Shown in pieces: positions 42,465 through 51,183 of a stretch of 64,000 nucleotides of DNA. A program made the position numbers and the translations under genes. Where the stretch lies: contig NZ_CP118158.1 of the NCBI RefSeq assembly GCF_028747785.1, forward strand, positions 1,922,001-1,986,000, given 5' to 3'. This DNA comes from Halosimplex aquaticum. GTDB lineage: Archaea > Halobacteriota > Halobacteria > Halobacteriales > Haloarculaceae. The notes beneath the pieces were generated by a model. The model saw nothing but the letters and a program-made list of their open reading frames with translations, was not told where the DNA came from and searched no databases. How positions within the stretch are numbered: the first letter of the stretch is position 1; each line of letters begins with the position of its first letter.

Positions 42465-43910
42465 ATGGACAGGGATTCGCTCACGCGACCGCTGGTCGCC
42501 CGCCTCTGCGTACTCGCCCTCATCGTCGTACTACTGGTTCCCTCCGGCGTCTCGGCGCTCACGCACGAACCGATCGAACTCCAGCGGGGGACCATCGACG
42601 AACCCGCCAACGGCACCACCGTCATCGCCGTCCAGGGGTTCAAGGGCCGCGGCCAGAACAGCTCCAAGAAGCCCGCTCGCCTCGTCGGCGTCGGCCCCGA
42701 GGGCGACCTGAAGTGGCACTACGAGCCCAAAGACGACGTGACGTGGTTCTACGACGTCGACCCGCTTGACGACGGGACCCTGCTGGTCACCGGCGTCACC
42801 CGCGACGGGACGACAGTGTTCAAGTACGACCCCGCCACCAACAGCCGCGTCTGGACCGAGCGCCTCGACGCCCACGACACCCACGACGTGGACCTGATCA
42901 ACGGCGACGAGCTGCTCGTCGCCAACATGCGCAACTACAACGAGACCACGGGGGTCAACGACGACCGCCTGTACGTCTACAACCGGACGACCGAGTCGGT
43001 CGTCTGGGAGTACCGCTTCGAGCGCATCTACGACCGCGGCGACGGCGGCGACTACACCGGCGACTGGACCCACGTCAACGACGTGGACAAGATCGGCGAG
43101 GGCCGCTATCTCGCCTCGCCGCGCAACATGGACGAGGTGGTCGTGATCAACCGCTCGACCAAGGACGTCGAGCTCTCTCTGGGGAGCCCCGACGACCACA
43201 GCGTCATGTACGAACAGCACAACCCCCAGTATCTGGAGAGCGAGTCTGGCGTCCCGACGATCCTCGTCGCCGACAGCGAGAACGACCGCGTCGTCGAGTA
43301 CGAACTGCGGAACGGGTCGGGCCGCAACGCGACCTGGGAGCGCACCTGGAACCTCGGCGTCGACGGCAACCTCAACTGGCCGCGCGACGCCGACCGCCTC
43401 CCGTCGGGCAACACGCTCGTCACCGACTCGCTCAACCACCGCGTCATGGAGGTCACCCCCGAGGGCGAGGTCGTCTGGGAGTACTACGCCCCCTGGGGCA
43501 CCTACGAGGCCGAGCGGGTCCAGCTCGGCGACGAACCCGGCGGCCCCACGATCGCCGACCAGAACGCCACGGGCGCCTACGGCCTGAACGGCTCGGCCGC
43601 GCTGACGCCGGGGGCCACCGAGCGCGCGACCTTCGCCGCGTGGCTCCGGGACACGTTCGCGGGGACCCCCATCTCGGGCCCGGTCGACGCGTTCGCCGAA
43701 CGGTGGGCGCACGTCGCGCCGTGGGTCCGCCCAGTGTGGATGGACCCCTGGGCGTTCGTCGCCTTCATCGGCGCCGCCGCCCTCACCGTCGGCTGGGCCG
43801 GCGGCGAGGCGGTCTATCACCGGCGCTGGATCCGCGACCGCCTCCGCGCCGGCTACGACCGACTCCGGTCCTCCGGCGACTCGTCGTCACGAGCCGACTC
43901 GGACGACTGA
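42465..43910 (+). CDS. Arylsulfotransferase-family membrane-anchored beta-propeller
   Basis: A 481-residue exported protein. A Sec-type signal (about 9-32) is followed by a six-bladed propeller as in ASST-family proteins: a His in HDTHDVDLINGDELLVA, HVNDVDKIGEGRYLASPRNM, QHNPQYL, and WPRDADRLPSGNTLVTDSLNHR are the usual blade motifs with conserved His and Arg. After a linker (about 375-415), a C-terminal helix (about 428-448) anchors it with a basic tail inside. Family members transfer sulfate between phenols; enzymatic activity here is inferred, not proven. Confidence 0.85.
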   Translation: MDRDSLTRPLVARLCVLALIVVLLVPSGVSALTHEPIELQRGTIDEPANGTTVIAVQGFKGRGQNSSKKPARLVGVGPEGDLKWHYEPKDDVTWFYDVDPLDDGTLLVTGVTRDGTTVFKYDPATNSRVWTERLDAHDTHDVDLINGDELLVANMRNYNETTGVNDDRLYVYNRTTESVVWEYRFERIYDRGDGGDYTGDWTHVNDVDKIGEGRYLASPRNMDEVVVINRSTKDVELSLGSPDDHSVMYEQHNPQYLESESGVPTILVADSENDRVVEYELRNGSGRNATWERTWNLGVDGNLNWPRDADRLPSGNTLVTDSLNHRVMEVTPEGEVVWEYYAPWGTYEAERVQLGDEPGGPTIADQNATGAYGLNGSAALTPGATERATFAAWLRDTFAGTPISGPVDAFAERWAHVAPWVRPVWMDPWAFVAFIGAAALTVGWAGGEAVYHRRWIRDRLRAGYDRLRSSGDSSSRADSDD

Positions 43911-43966
43911 CGGCGCCGCCGCTCTGGGAACGTTCTCCGGCGAGTGAACGCGAACGAGGCTCCGCC

Positions 43967-44545
43967 TCAGAAATCCGCGGTGACCGAGCCGTCCTCGGAC
44001 AGGTCGACGACGCCGTCGAAGCGCGCGCGGAAGTCCTCGAGTTCGGCCTCGTCGTGGACGCCCTTCGCGAGGTGGAACAGGCCCACGGCGTCGTGTTCGT
44101 CGAGCAACTCCAGGATGGCGTCGACGGCCTCGGCCGCCCGCTCGGCGTCGGAGTAGTAGATCATCTCGGTGACCGAGTCGAGGCTGACGCGTCGCTTGCC
44201 CCCCGTGGATTCGAGGAACACGCGCGTCTCGTCGACGATGCCCTCCAGGTCGTCGGGCGCGGAGACGTACTTGACGTTCTCGGACTGGCGGCGGGTGTAG
44301 CCGCGCTCGACCGACAGCGCGTCGAGGATGGTCGCCCGGTCCTCGTCGACCTCGTAGTGTTCGAGCTTCTGGCGCACTTCCCGCGCCGTCGTCCGCGTCG
44401 AGATGACCAGCATGTGGTCGGTGTCCGTACTCAGGAAGTCCGTGTCGATCCGGTCTGTCTCACCCGTGCTCGGGTGCACGAGGAGGATCCCGGTCCCGCC
44501 GGGAACCGTGTCCGGCGCGTTCTCGATAGCGAGACGGTAATCCAT
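43967..44545 (-). CDS. DUF7090-type RecA/KaiC-like protein
   Basis: A 192-residue protein with a degenerate RecA-like core: GGTGILLVHPSTGETDRID near the N-terminus where a Walker A loop would be, but no GKT, then HMLVISTRTTAREV, DRATILDALS and a C-terminal DAVGLFHLAKGVHDE strand-helix. I recall it as haloarchaeal DUF7090. Without an intact P-loop it is unlikely to hydrolyse ATP. TTAAG on the minus strand about 28 bases upstream is its likely TATA box. Role unknown; KaiC-like signalling relatives exist. Confidence 0.8.
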   Translation of the reverse strand: MDYRLAIENAPDTVPGGTGILLVHPSTGETDRIDTDFLSTDTDHMLVISTRTTAREVRQKLEHYEVDEDRATILDALSVERGYTRRQSENVKYVSAPDDLEGIVDETRVFLESTGGKRRVSLDSVTEMIYYSDAERAAEAVDAILELLDEHDAVGLFHLAKGVHDEAELEDFRARFDGVVDLSEDGSVTADF

Positions 44546-44591
44546 GTCCAGTTGAGAGGCTGGTATCGCCTTAAGCCTGCGGGACCTGATC

Positions 44592-44651
44592 CCATCTTTT
44601 TCGCCGGTGGGTCACCTGCGACGACCCCCCGGCCAAAAACATGGGTGAAAA
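44592..44651 (+). repeat. Dispersed hairpin element, copy B
   Basis: CCATCTTTTT, a stem pairing GCCGG-T-GGGTC with GACCC-C-CCGGC (one mismatch), then CAAAAACATGGGTGAAAA. Flanks and tail match copies A and C. It lies between two minus-strand genes, 3' of the AI-2E-type permease. Confidence 0.85.
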
Positions 44652-44655
44652 CACC

Positions 44656-44867
44656 GGGAGAGCAATCTCTCCCGAGCTGCTGGAAAATCGAAGATTTTCC
44701 GCATGACGAGAGACGCAAAGCGTCTCTCGAACCACCTCGTTCGCTTCGTCTTCGCGCGGCGGAGCCGCGCGAACGGTCCGAGGGAGCTCCGCTCCCTCGC
44801 TACTCACGAGGGAGGCCGCTCGCGCGGAGTGCGAGCGGTGAACCGCCTCGCTTCGCTCGGCGGATGC
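44656..44867. repeat. Array of different short perfect hairpins
   Basis: At least six hairpins follow one another: arms 44656-44662/44667-44673 (7 bp), 44682-44689/44693-44700 (8 bp, loop gaa), 44707-44716/44720-44729 (10 bp, loop aaa), 44751-44760/44764-44773 (10 bp, loop gga), 44779-44787/44791-44799 (9 bp, loop tcc), 44816-44823/44831-44838 (8 bp). The last block (about 44838-44864) is identical to one at 58350 after copy C. The arms differ from one another in sequence, so they are not copies of one hairpin. No gene is seen in 44546-45011. Confidence 0.85.
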
Positions 44868-45011
44868 TCAGTACAGAGGGCGGGCGTATCACCGACGCCG
44901 ACAACAGTCGTCAGTGTTCGCCGCGTGGCCCGGAGGCTCTCGTGTTGAGTGGGTGTTTCATACGTCGTGGATTCGTCGGGCCGCACGGAAACAGGACGTG
45001 TAGAGTCTCGC

Positions 45012-46049
45012 TCAGACGGTGGCCGTCTCTTCCTTCGACTGGGCAAACAGGTCCAGAACGACTTTCGCTCCACCGAGGGCCACGGGACCGATGAACAACC
45101 CCACGGCTCCGAACAGGATGAGCCCTCCGAAGATTCCTACCACGATAACAGCTACGTTGATCGCTCCGCTCCGGCCGATGAGGGCGGGTCGAAGATACAT
45201 ATCTGAACCGCTGACTATCGACCCGTACACCACGAGGATGCCAGCCGTGACTGGGCGTCCGAGCGCGAGAAGGTAGAACGATACCGGCACCCAGACGCCG
45301 AACGCGCCGACCAGCGGAAGCAAGGTCAGGATAAACGTCGCGACGGTCAGGAAGACGATTCCGGGCACGCCGATGACCGCCAGTCCGACACCGAGGAGTA
45401 CCGCCTGGACGACCGCGACGGCAACGTTTCCGACGACGGAGGCCCACATGAGGTGGTCGAGTTCGACGAGCAGTTCCCGCTGCACGTGGTCGTCGATGGG
45501 GAGGACCGATCGCAGCCAAGCGATGAGTTGGTCGCCGTCCCGCAACAGCGTAAAGAGGACGAACACCGTCACAGTGACCCCGATGAGCACACCTGGCAGG
45601 CCGCCGATGATGGACAGCGCGCCAGTGGCCAGCCCCTGCAATCCTGTGGCGATCGGTTCCTGATACGTCGCGTACAGCAGGTCGAGGTCGACGACGTACC
45701 CGATCGTTTCGAGTCGGTCCTCGATCCTGTCGAGACTGAACGCGCCCTCCTGGGCGACGGCTAGTAGCTCTAGACCCTGTCGGAGTGCGATGGTGAGGAC
45801 GTACGCGATCGGGAGGAGGATCACGAAGATCGACGTCGCGATGAGGAGGAGTGCGGCCTTCGTAGAACTCGTCCGTCGCTCCAGAACGCGTTGGACGGGT
45901 GCGAGGACGTATGCGAGTACGACTGCGAACAGGACGTACTGGAGATACGGGAGGACGATCAGTGCAGCGAGGACCACACTCACCATCGCCAAGACCGATA
46001 ACGCGTTCCCGTGCGAGGACCACCCTGGCAGCGTGTCCTTCTCGACCAT
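45012..46049 (-). CDS. AI-2E family transporter 1
   Basis: A 345-residue membrane protein with about eight helices, of the AI-2E/PerM superfamily: a long N-terminal hydrophobic pair, a soluble helical region (about 95-165), and the conserved C-terminal half with PGIVFLTVATFILTLLPLVGAF and SDMYLRPALIGRSGAINVAVIV. Some family members export autoinducer 2 or act as Na+/H+ antiporters; the substrate here is unknown. I prefer the ATG at 46049 to the GTG two codons earlier. By eye its DNA is less GC-rich than the neighbours and its codon choice is less extreme, a hint of recent transfer. A second paralogue is at 47976. Confidence 0.85.
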   Translation of the reverse strand: MVEKDTLPGWSSHGNALSVLAMVSVVLAALIVLPYLQYVLFAVVLAYVLAPVQRVLERRTSSTKAALLLIATSIFVILLPIAYVLTIALRQGLELLAVAQEGAFSLDRIEDRLETIGYVVDLDLLYATYQEPIATGLQGLATGALSIIGGLPGVLIGVTVTVFVLFTLLRDGDQLIAWLRSVLPIDDHVQRELLVELDHLMWASVVGNVAVAVVQAVLLGVGLAVIGVPGIVFLTVATFILTLLPLVGAFGVWVPVSFYLLALGRPVTAGILVVYGSIVSGSDMYLRPALIGRSGAINVAVIVVGIFGGLILFGAVGLFIGPVALGGAKVVLDLFAQSKEETATV

Positions 46050-46153
46050 GAGCACGTTTCGATAGCGACGGCAATAGACCTCTAGCTGAGTGAGCCCTTC
46101 TACCCGTCAGACCCAGTTCCACGAAGTGATCAGTGCGTACGCAGGACTGTCCG

Positions 46154-46576
46154 TCAGAACACCGAATCAGCGGTCGCGGCGCCGACGACGCTAAAGATGG
46201 CGCCGACGCTGACGGCGCGGGCGGTGATCTGGGCGCGCTCGATGGTAGTGACGTTCTCGAGAAACGTGCTCGGCGCGGTCAGCGTGAGCGCGAGGACGGC
46301 GACGGATCCGTACGAGACCAGCATGAGCGAGACGAAGCGGAGGGGGACGCCGGCGACCTCGGCCTCGCGGTCGGGGTCGCGGTCGTCGTCGGCCTCGTAG
46401 AGGGCGCCGTAGCCGATGGCGAACACGACGGCGACAGTCACGGCGGCGTGCCACCAGCTCATGTTCGTCGCCAGCACCCACACCTCCTCGGTGACGACGA
46501 ACGGCCCGGCGAGCAGGAACCCCCCGACCACCTGCTGGGCGGTGTCGGCGAGCTTGTACCGCGGCGCCCGTCCCAT
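46154..46576 (-). CDS. DUF2391-type membrane protein
   Basis: A 140-residue integral membrane protein with four hydrophobic helices. ADTAQQVVGGFLLAGPFVVT and the LATNMSWWHA segment match the DUF2391 family (also called TIGR02587-like) as I recall it. No catalytic residues are apparent and function is unknown. It precedes another small membrane protein gene on the same strand. Confidence 0.8.
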   Translation of the reverse strand: MGRAPRYKLADTAQQVVGGFLLAGPFVVTEEVWVLATNMSWWHAAVTVAVVFAIGYGALYEADDDRDPDREAEVAGVPLRFVSLMLVSYGSVAVLALTLTAPSTFLENVTTIERAQITARAVSVGAIFSVVGAATADSVF

Positions 46577-46650
46577 TGCTCCGCGATATCCGCGGCACCA
46601 CCTAAATCCTGGCGTTCCCCACCGCGACGGCGACGGTGGCGGCGGACGGG

Positions 46651-47079
46651 TCAGTTCGTCGCCGCCGCGCGCTGACCGCTCGCGGTCGAGGCCACCAGGT
46701 ACGCCGCGGCGAACGAGGCGGCGAACAGCGGGAGGAAGTACAGTGCCTGCGTGATCGGGTCCGGCGGCGAGACGGTCGCACCGACCACGAAGGCGGTGAC
46801 AACTGCCATCGCGTAGCTTCCTGCCACCCGCTCACGTCGGGTCGGTGGGGCGTCGCGCGGTCCGGCGTCGCCGCGGGCGAACCGCACGTACCAGTAGTGG
46901 ACGGTCCCGACGGCGAGCTGCATGTAGATAAAGACGTCGAGCGTCGACGACCCCTTCGCCCGCGCTTCGCTGCGCGCCCAGTAGGCGAGTACGAATGGAT
47001 TAGCGATGACGACGAGCGCGGTCAGCCCGACCGCGACCGCTACCAGCGGCCGCTCTACCAGCAGCGGGGGGAGTTGCAC
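46651..47079 (-). CDS. Small four-helix membrane protein
   Basis: A 142-residue membrane protein with four predicted helices (RPLVAVAVGLTALVVIANPF, FIYMQLAVGTVHYWYV, AVVTAFVVGATV, YFLPLFAASFAAAYLV). The start is uncertain: the GTG at 47079 includes the first helix, whereas an ATG at 46923 would lose it. I do not recognise the family. It follows the direction of the DUF2391 gene, with which it may be co-expressed. Confidence 0.55.
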   Translation of the reverse strand: MQLPPLLVERPLVAVAVGLTALVVIANPFVLAYWARSEARAKGSSTLDVFIYMQLAVGTVHYWYVRFARGDAGPRDAPPTRRERVAGSYAMAVVTAFVVGATVSPPDPITQALYFLPLFAASFAAAYLVASTASGQRAAATN

Positions 47080-47205
47080 GGCCGGCTGTACCTCGCCGTC
47101 GGATATAGGTCTTCTCACCTCGTCGACATCACGGCCGTCGCGTCCGCTTCGGCGCAGGCCAGACGACACAGAACCGTTTTCATCGCGCCCGCCCACGCCT
47201 CGAAC

Positions 47206-47886
47206 ATGAGCGTCAGCGAGGAGTTCGACGAGTGGGCCCGGGACGGCCGCGACGAGGGCATGGAGGAGCGCCACTGGCACACCGCCAAACACGCGCTCTC
47301 GCGGATGCCCGTCGAGGAGGGCGAGACCGTCCTCGACCTCGGCTGCGGCAGCGGTTACGCCGGGCGCGCGCTCCGGGAGACCAACGACGCCGCGCGCACG
47401 TACGGCCTCGACGCCTCGCCGGAGATGGCCCGCAACGCCCGGTCGTACACCGACGACCCCCGCTCGGGCTTCCTGAACGGCGACTTCGAACACCTGCCGT
47501 TCGACGACGACAGCATCGACCACTGCTGGTCGATGGAGGCGTTCTTCTACGCCCGGGACCCGGACGCCGTGCTGGAGGAGCTAACCCGGGTGCTCCGGCC
47601 GGGCGGCACGTTCTACTGTGCGGTGAACTACTGGGAGGAGAGCGTTCACACCCACCGCTGGGAGGATCTGGTCGACGTGCCGATGATCCGCTGGACCGAA
47701 CGGGAGTACCGCGAGCGGTTCCGCGCGGCCGGCTTCCACGTCGCCGGCCAGGACCGCATCCCCGACACGGAGACCGAGCTCCCGCCGGCGAACGAGTTCC
47801 CGATAGAGGGCTTCGAGACGCGCGAGGAGATGGTCGAGCGCTACCGCGAGCACGGCACGCTGCTGACCGTCGGCGTCGTCCCGTGA
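47206..47886 (+). CDS. Class I SAM-dependent methyltransferase
   Basis: A 226-residue methyltransferase. The SAM-binding VLDLGCGSGYAGRALRE is near residues 43-59, followed by the acidic strand 2 GLDASPEMA and the motif VLRPGGTFYCAVNYWEES near 127-144. It is of the UbiE/Methyltransf_11 type; the acceptor cannot be told. The ATG at 47206 excludes a long upstream extension. It is divergent from the four-helix membrane protein gene. Confidence 0.9.
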   Translation: MSVSEEFDEWARDGRDEGMEERHWHTAKHALSRMPVEEGETVLDLGCGSGYAGRALRETNDAARTYGLDASPEMARNARSYTDDPRSGFLNGDFEHLPFDDDSIDHCWSMEAFFYARDPDAVLEELTRVLRPGGTFYCAVNYWEESVHTHRWEDLVDVPMIRWTEREYRERFRAAGFHVAGQDRIPDTETELPPANEFPIEGFETREEMVERYREHGTLLTVGVVP

Positions 47887-47975
47887 GTCCCGAGACGGAC
47901 GATATCCGGGGTGAGCGCGGTCGCGTCGGCGAGCCCGTGCCAAACGTTTTGTAGGCATCGCACACACGGAGTGAT

Positions 47976-49055
47976 ATGGCATTGACGCGGCGCCAGCAGG
48001 TGCTGGGTGGGCTCTTCGTCGGGATCGGGCTCCTGACGCTCGGGATACTGTCACGGGTGCTCGGCACCGTCTTCTTCGCCATCACGGTGGCATACGTGCT
48101 CTACCCGGTACGGCGGGTCCTCGTCCGACGGGGCCTCCCCCGTCGTCTCGCCGCCGCCGGCGCGACCGCCGTCGGATTCCTGTTCGTCGTGCTCGTTCTC
48201 GCCCCCATCGTCTACGCCGTCTACATCCGGCAGTCGTTACTGTTCGGATTCTTCCGGTCGATACCGAGCGAACAACCGATCACGCTCTTCGGCATGACCT
48301 ACGTGATCGACGTGAGCGCGCTGCTGACGCAGGCGCGGGAGGCGGTCCTCGACGTCGCCGTCAGCACTGCCAGCGCGGCGCCGGTCATCGCGCTCAAGGC
48401 GTTCCTGTTCGTCTTCCTCGTCTACGGTCTCCTCCTGCGACCCGGGAACGTCCGCCAGGCGATGCTGCGGCTCATCCCCGGCGAGTACCACGACGTCGTC
48501 CTCGCGCTGCACCGCTGCGTGCGTGACACGCTCTACGCGCTGTACGTCCTCCAGGCCGCGACGGCGCTGGGAACCTTCCTCGTCGCCTACGTCGTCTTCT
48601 GGCTGCTGGGCTACGAGGCGGCGTTCACGCTCGCCTTCTTCTCCGGGCTCCTCCAGTTCATCCCCGTCATCGGGCCGAGCCTGCTCATCGTCGCCGTCGC
48701 GGCCGGACAGGCCCTCGCCGGCGAGGTCACGGCCGCGCTCATCGTCACCATCGCCGGGCTCGTCCTGATCGGCTTCCTCCCGGACGCGCTCATCCGGCCG
48801 CGACTCGCCTCGATCACGACCGGGATGTCGGCCAGCCTCTACTTCGTCGGGTTCACCGGCGGGACGCTGAGCCTGGGGATCGTCGGCGTCATCGCCGGCC
48901 CGCTGATCGTCGCGCTGCTCGTCGAGATCGTCGACATCATCACCGACGAGCGCACCAGCATCCAGCAGACCATCGACGAGACCGTCCCGGAACCCGCCCC
49001 GGACCCCTCGGACGACCCACCGCCGGAACCGGCCGATCCCGCCGCCGACGACTGA
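47976..49055 (+). CDS. AI-2E family transporter 2
   Basis: A 359-residue membrane protein of the same superfamily as the product at 45012 but divergent. About seven helices; the C-terminal half has FFSGLLQFIPVIGPSLLIV, the conserved family motif, and DALIRPRLASITTGMSASLYF. The tail is a long acidic/Pro-rich cytosolic stretch. The codon use is the normal GC-rich type, unlike its paralogue. Substrate unknown. Confidence 0.88.
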   Translation: MALTRRQQVLGGLFVGIGLLTLGILSRVLGTVFFAITVAYVLYPVRRVLVRRGLPRRLAAAGATAVGFLFVVLVLAPIVYAVYIRQSLLFGFFRSIPSEQPITLFGMTYVIDVSALLTQAREAVLDVAVSTASAAPVIALKAFLFVFLVYGLLLRPGNVRQAMLRLIPGEYHDVVLALHRCVRDTLYALYVLQAATALGTFLVAYVVFWLLGYEAAFTLAFFSGLLQFIPVIGPSLLIVAVAAGQALAGEVTAALIVTIAGLVLIGFLPDALIRPRLASITTGMSASLYFVGFTGGTLSLGIVGVIAGPLIVALLVEIVDIITDERTSIQQTIDETVPEPAPDPSDDPPPEPADPAADD

Positions 49056-49070
49056 GCGCTCAGCAGTCGC

Positions 49071-49916
49071 TCACTCGCCGGTCGCCAGTTCGCGGCCGGC
49101 GGCCTTCCACTCCGTGAGGCTCCCCTCGTAGAACGCGAGATCGGGGTAGCCGAGGTGTCGGAGGACGGTGTAGGTGTGGCTGATGCGCCGCGCGGTGTTG
49201 CAGTACAGGACCACTCGCCGGTCGGGGGTGATCCCCCGCTCGTCGAGGATCGCTTCTATCTCCTCGCGGGGCTTGAGCCCGCGCGTCTCGTCGTCGACGA
49301 GTTCGCGCCAGTCCAGTCGGACCGCGCCGGGGATGTGGCCTTCCTCGAACTCCCACGCCTCCCGCGTGTCGACGACGACGGTGTCGTCGTCTTCGGTGGC
49401 CGCGGCGACCTCCTCGATGCCGACGAGCGGCGTCTCCGCGGGCGGGTCAACCTCGTAGTCGGAGGGCGCGAACTCGGCCGTCTCGCTCGTCGTCTCGTGG
49501 TCGAGGCGCCACGCGGAGAAGTCGCCGTCGAGCAGGTGCAGTCGGTCGCGCGGGTGGCCGTAGAGCTCGGCAGTCACGAGAAAGCGGGCGGCGAACACGC
49601 CGTGGGTGTCGTCGTACGCGACGATCCGGTCGTCCCCGTCGATCCCCGCCTCGCTCATCAGGTCGGCGAAGACGTCTGCGCCGGGTAACATCCCCTGGTC
49701 GTCGCCCGCTCCGCTCGTTCCGGCGGCTGTTTCGTCGCCGTCGTCCGCTCCGTCTTCGGCGGCGTGGGCGTCGGCGCGGAACGAGTCGAACGGAGCGTTC
49801 ACCGCGCCGGGGACGTGCCCGATGCCCTCGAACTCCCAGGCGTCGCGTACGTCGACGATCCGGACCTCGTCGAGCCGGTCCGCGACCCACTCGGCCGAGA
49901 CCACGATCTCACTCAT
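49071..49916 (-). CDS. Tandem-rhodanese sulfurtransferase 1
   Basis: A 281-residue protein with two rhodanese domains. The N-terminal one (about 1-150) has DDTHG at the active-site loop in place of Cys, so it is structural; the C-terminal one has the catalytic loop YCNTARRISHT (about 240-250) with the sulfur-accepting Cys. Such enzymes transfer sulfane sulfur from thiosulfate or mercaptopyruvate. An acidic loop (about 60-85) is inserted in the first domain. The upstream 33 residues of the frame are discarded. It is divergent from a second tandem rhodanese. Confidence 0.9.
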   Translation of the reverse strand: MSEIVVSAEWVADRLDEVRIVDVRDAWEFEGIGHVPGAVNAPFDSFRADAHAAEDGADDGDETAAGTSGAGDDQGMLPGADVFADLMSEAGIDGDDRIVAYDDTHGVFAARFLVTAELYGHPRDRLHLLDGDFSAWRLDHETTSETAEFAPSDYEVDPPAETPLVGIEEVAAATEDDDTVVVDTREAWEFEEGHIPGAVRLDWRELVDDETRGLKPREEIEAILDERGITPDRRVVLYCNTARRISHTYTVLRHLGYPDLAFYEGSLTEWKAAGRELATGE

Positions 49917-50217
49917 GTCCCCGTGTCGGGCGAGGAGCCGCTTGAAGATGTCTGTCCCGGCCGCTCGGAGGTAGTGGCAAGTATGTCCGCATGAATCGAT
50001 CACCGACTCCGACATAAACCCCGCCCGGTCGCCGGTGGTCGCCCACCGGTCGAAGCCGTCAGTCGGTCCGGTCGGTCGACTGCGAGCCCAATAGAGAGAC
50101 CGTGAGAACGATAGACACGGCCATCTCCGGCAACACTCTCCGCTATAGTCGTCAAGGGGCGGGTCATGCCGAAAGTCCTAGGTGTATATAGTTGGTAGAC
50201 TTACGGTTCTATGAATC
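49917..50217. promoter_or_regulatory. Divergent promoter region between two sulfurtransferase genes
   Basis: No gene seen. TATATA at 50185-50190 lies about 28-33 bases before the rightward ATG, fitting a TATA box for sulfurtransferase 2. Confidence 0.55.
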
Positions 50218-51072
50218 ATGAGCGACTACGCCAAAGACGTACTCGTCACCGCGGACTGGGTGGAAGAGCACCTGGACGAGTTCCAGAGCGACGATTCGGA
50301 CTATCGACTGGTCGAGGTCGACGTGGACACCGAGCTGTACGACGAGAGCCACGCGCCGGGCGCCGTCGGCTGGAACTGGGAGACGGACCTCCAGGACCAG
50401 GTCGAGCGCGACATCCTCGACAAGGAGGACTTCGAGGCCCTGCTGGGCTCGGCGGGCATCAGCGAGGACACGACGGTCGTCCTCTACGGTGACAACGCCA
50501 ACTGGTTCGCGGCCTACACCTACTGGCAGTTCAAGTACTACGGCCACGACGACGTGCGCCTGCTCGACGGCGGCCGCGACTACTGGGTCGAGAACGACTA
50601 CCCGCTGACCGACGAGGTCCCCGAGTTCTCCGCGGTCGAGTACAACGCCTCCGGCCCGCGCGAGTCCATCCGCGCCTACCGCGACGACGTCGAGAACGCC
50701 GTCGAGAAGGGCCTGCCGCTCGTCGACGTCCGCTCGCCCGAGGAGTTCTCCGGCGAGGTCCTGGCGCCGCCGGGACTCCAGGAGACCGCCCAGCGCGGCG
50801 GCCACGTCCCGGGCGCCAGCAACATCTCGTGGGCCGCCGTCACGAACGACGACGGCACCTTCAAGGACGCCGACGAGATCGAGGAGCTCTACGCCGAGGA
50901 AGGCATCGACGGCGACGAGACGACCGTCGCCTACTGCCGCATCGGCGAGCGCTCGTCGGTCGCCTGGTTCGCCCTGCACGAGCTGCTGGGCTACGACGAC
51001 GCCATCAACTACGACGGCTCCTGGACCGAGTGGGGCAACCTCGTGGGCGCCCCCATCGAGAAGGGCGAATAG
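50218..51072 (+). CDS. Tandem-rhodanese sulfurtransferase 2 (thiosulfate sulfurtransferase-like)
   Basis: A 284-residue two-domain rhodanese. The N-terminal domain has no cysteine (YGDNANWFA), the C-terminal has the catalytic Cys in YCRIGERSSVAW (about 239-250), resembling the CRxGxRS loop of thiosulfate sulfurtransferases. GGHVPGASNISW is the usual interdomain segment. The start at 50218 follows a TATATA box. Its Lys/Tyr/Asn-richer sequence differs from sulfurtransferase 1, so the two are not a recent duplication. Confidence 0.93.
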   Translation: MSDYAKDVLVTADWVEEHLDEFQSDDSDYRLVEVDVDTELYDESHAPGAVGWNWETDLQDQVERDILDKEDFEALLGSAGISEDTTVVLYGDNANWFAAYTYWQFKYYGHDDVRLLDGGRDYWVENDYPLTDEVPEFSAVEYNASGPRESIRAYRDDVENAVEKGLPLVDVRSPEEFSGEVLAPPGLQETAQRGGHVPGASNISWAAVTNDDGTFKDADEIEELYAEEGIDGDETTVAYCRIGERSSVAWFALHELLGYDDAINYDGSWTEWGNLVGAPIEKGE

Positions 51073-51183
51073 GCGTAGTTTCCCCGCCGACCGGGACAGC
51101 CGGCGGGATACCGTTCGACACTCGCGTTTTTTCGACGCCGATCCCACAGCGGCGAGTCCGCCGCACGATTCCGGCGCGTCCCG

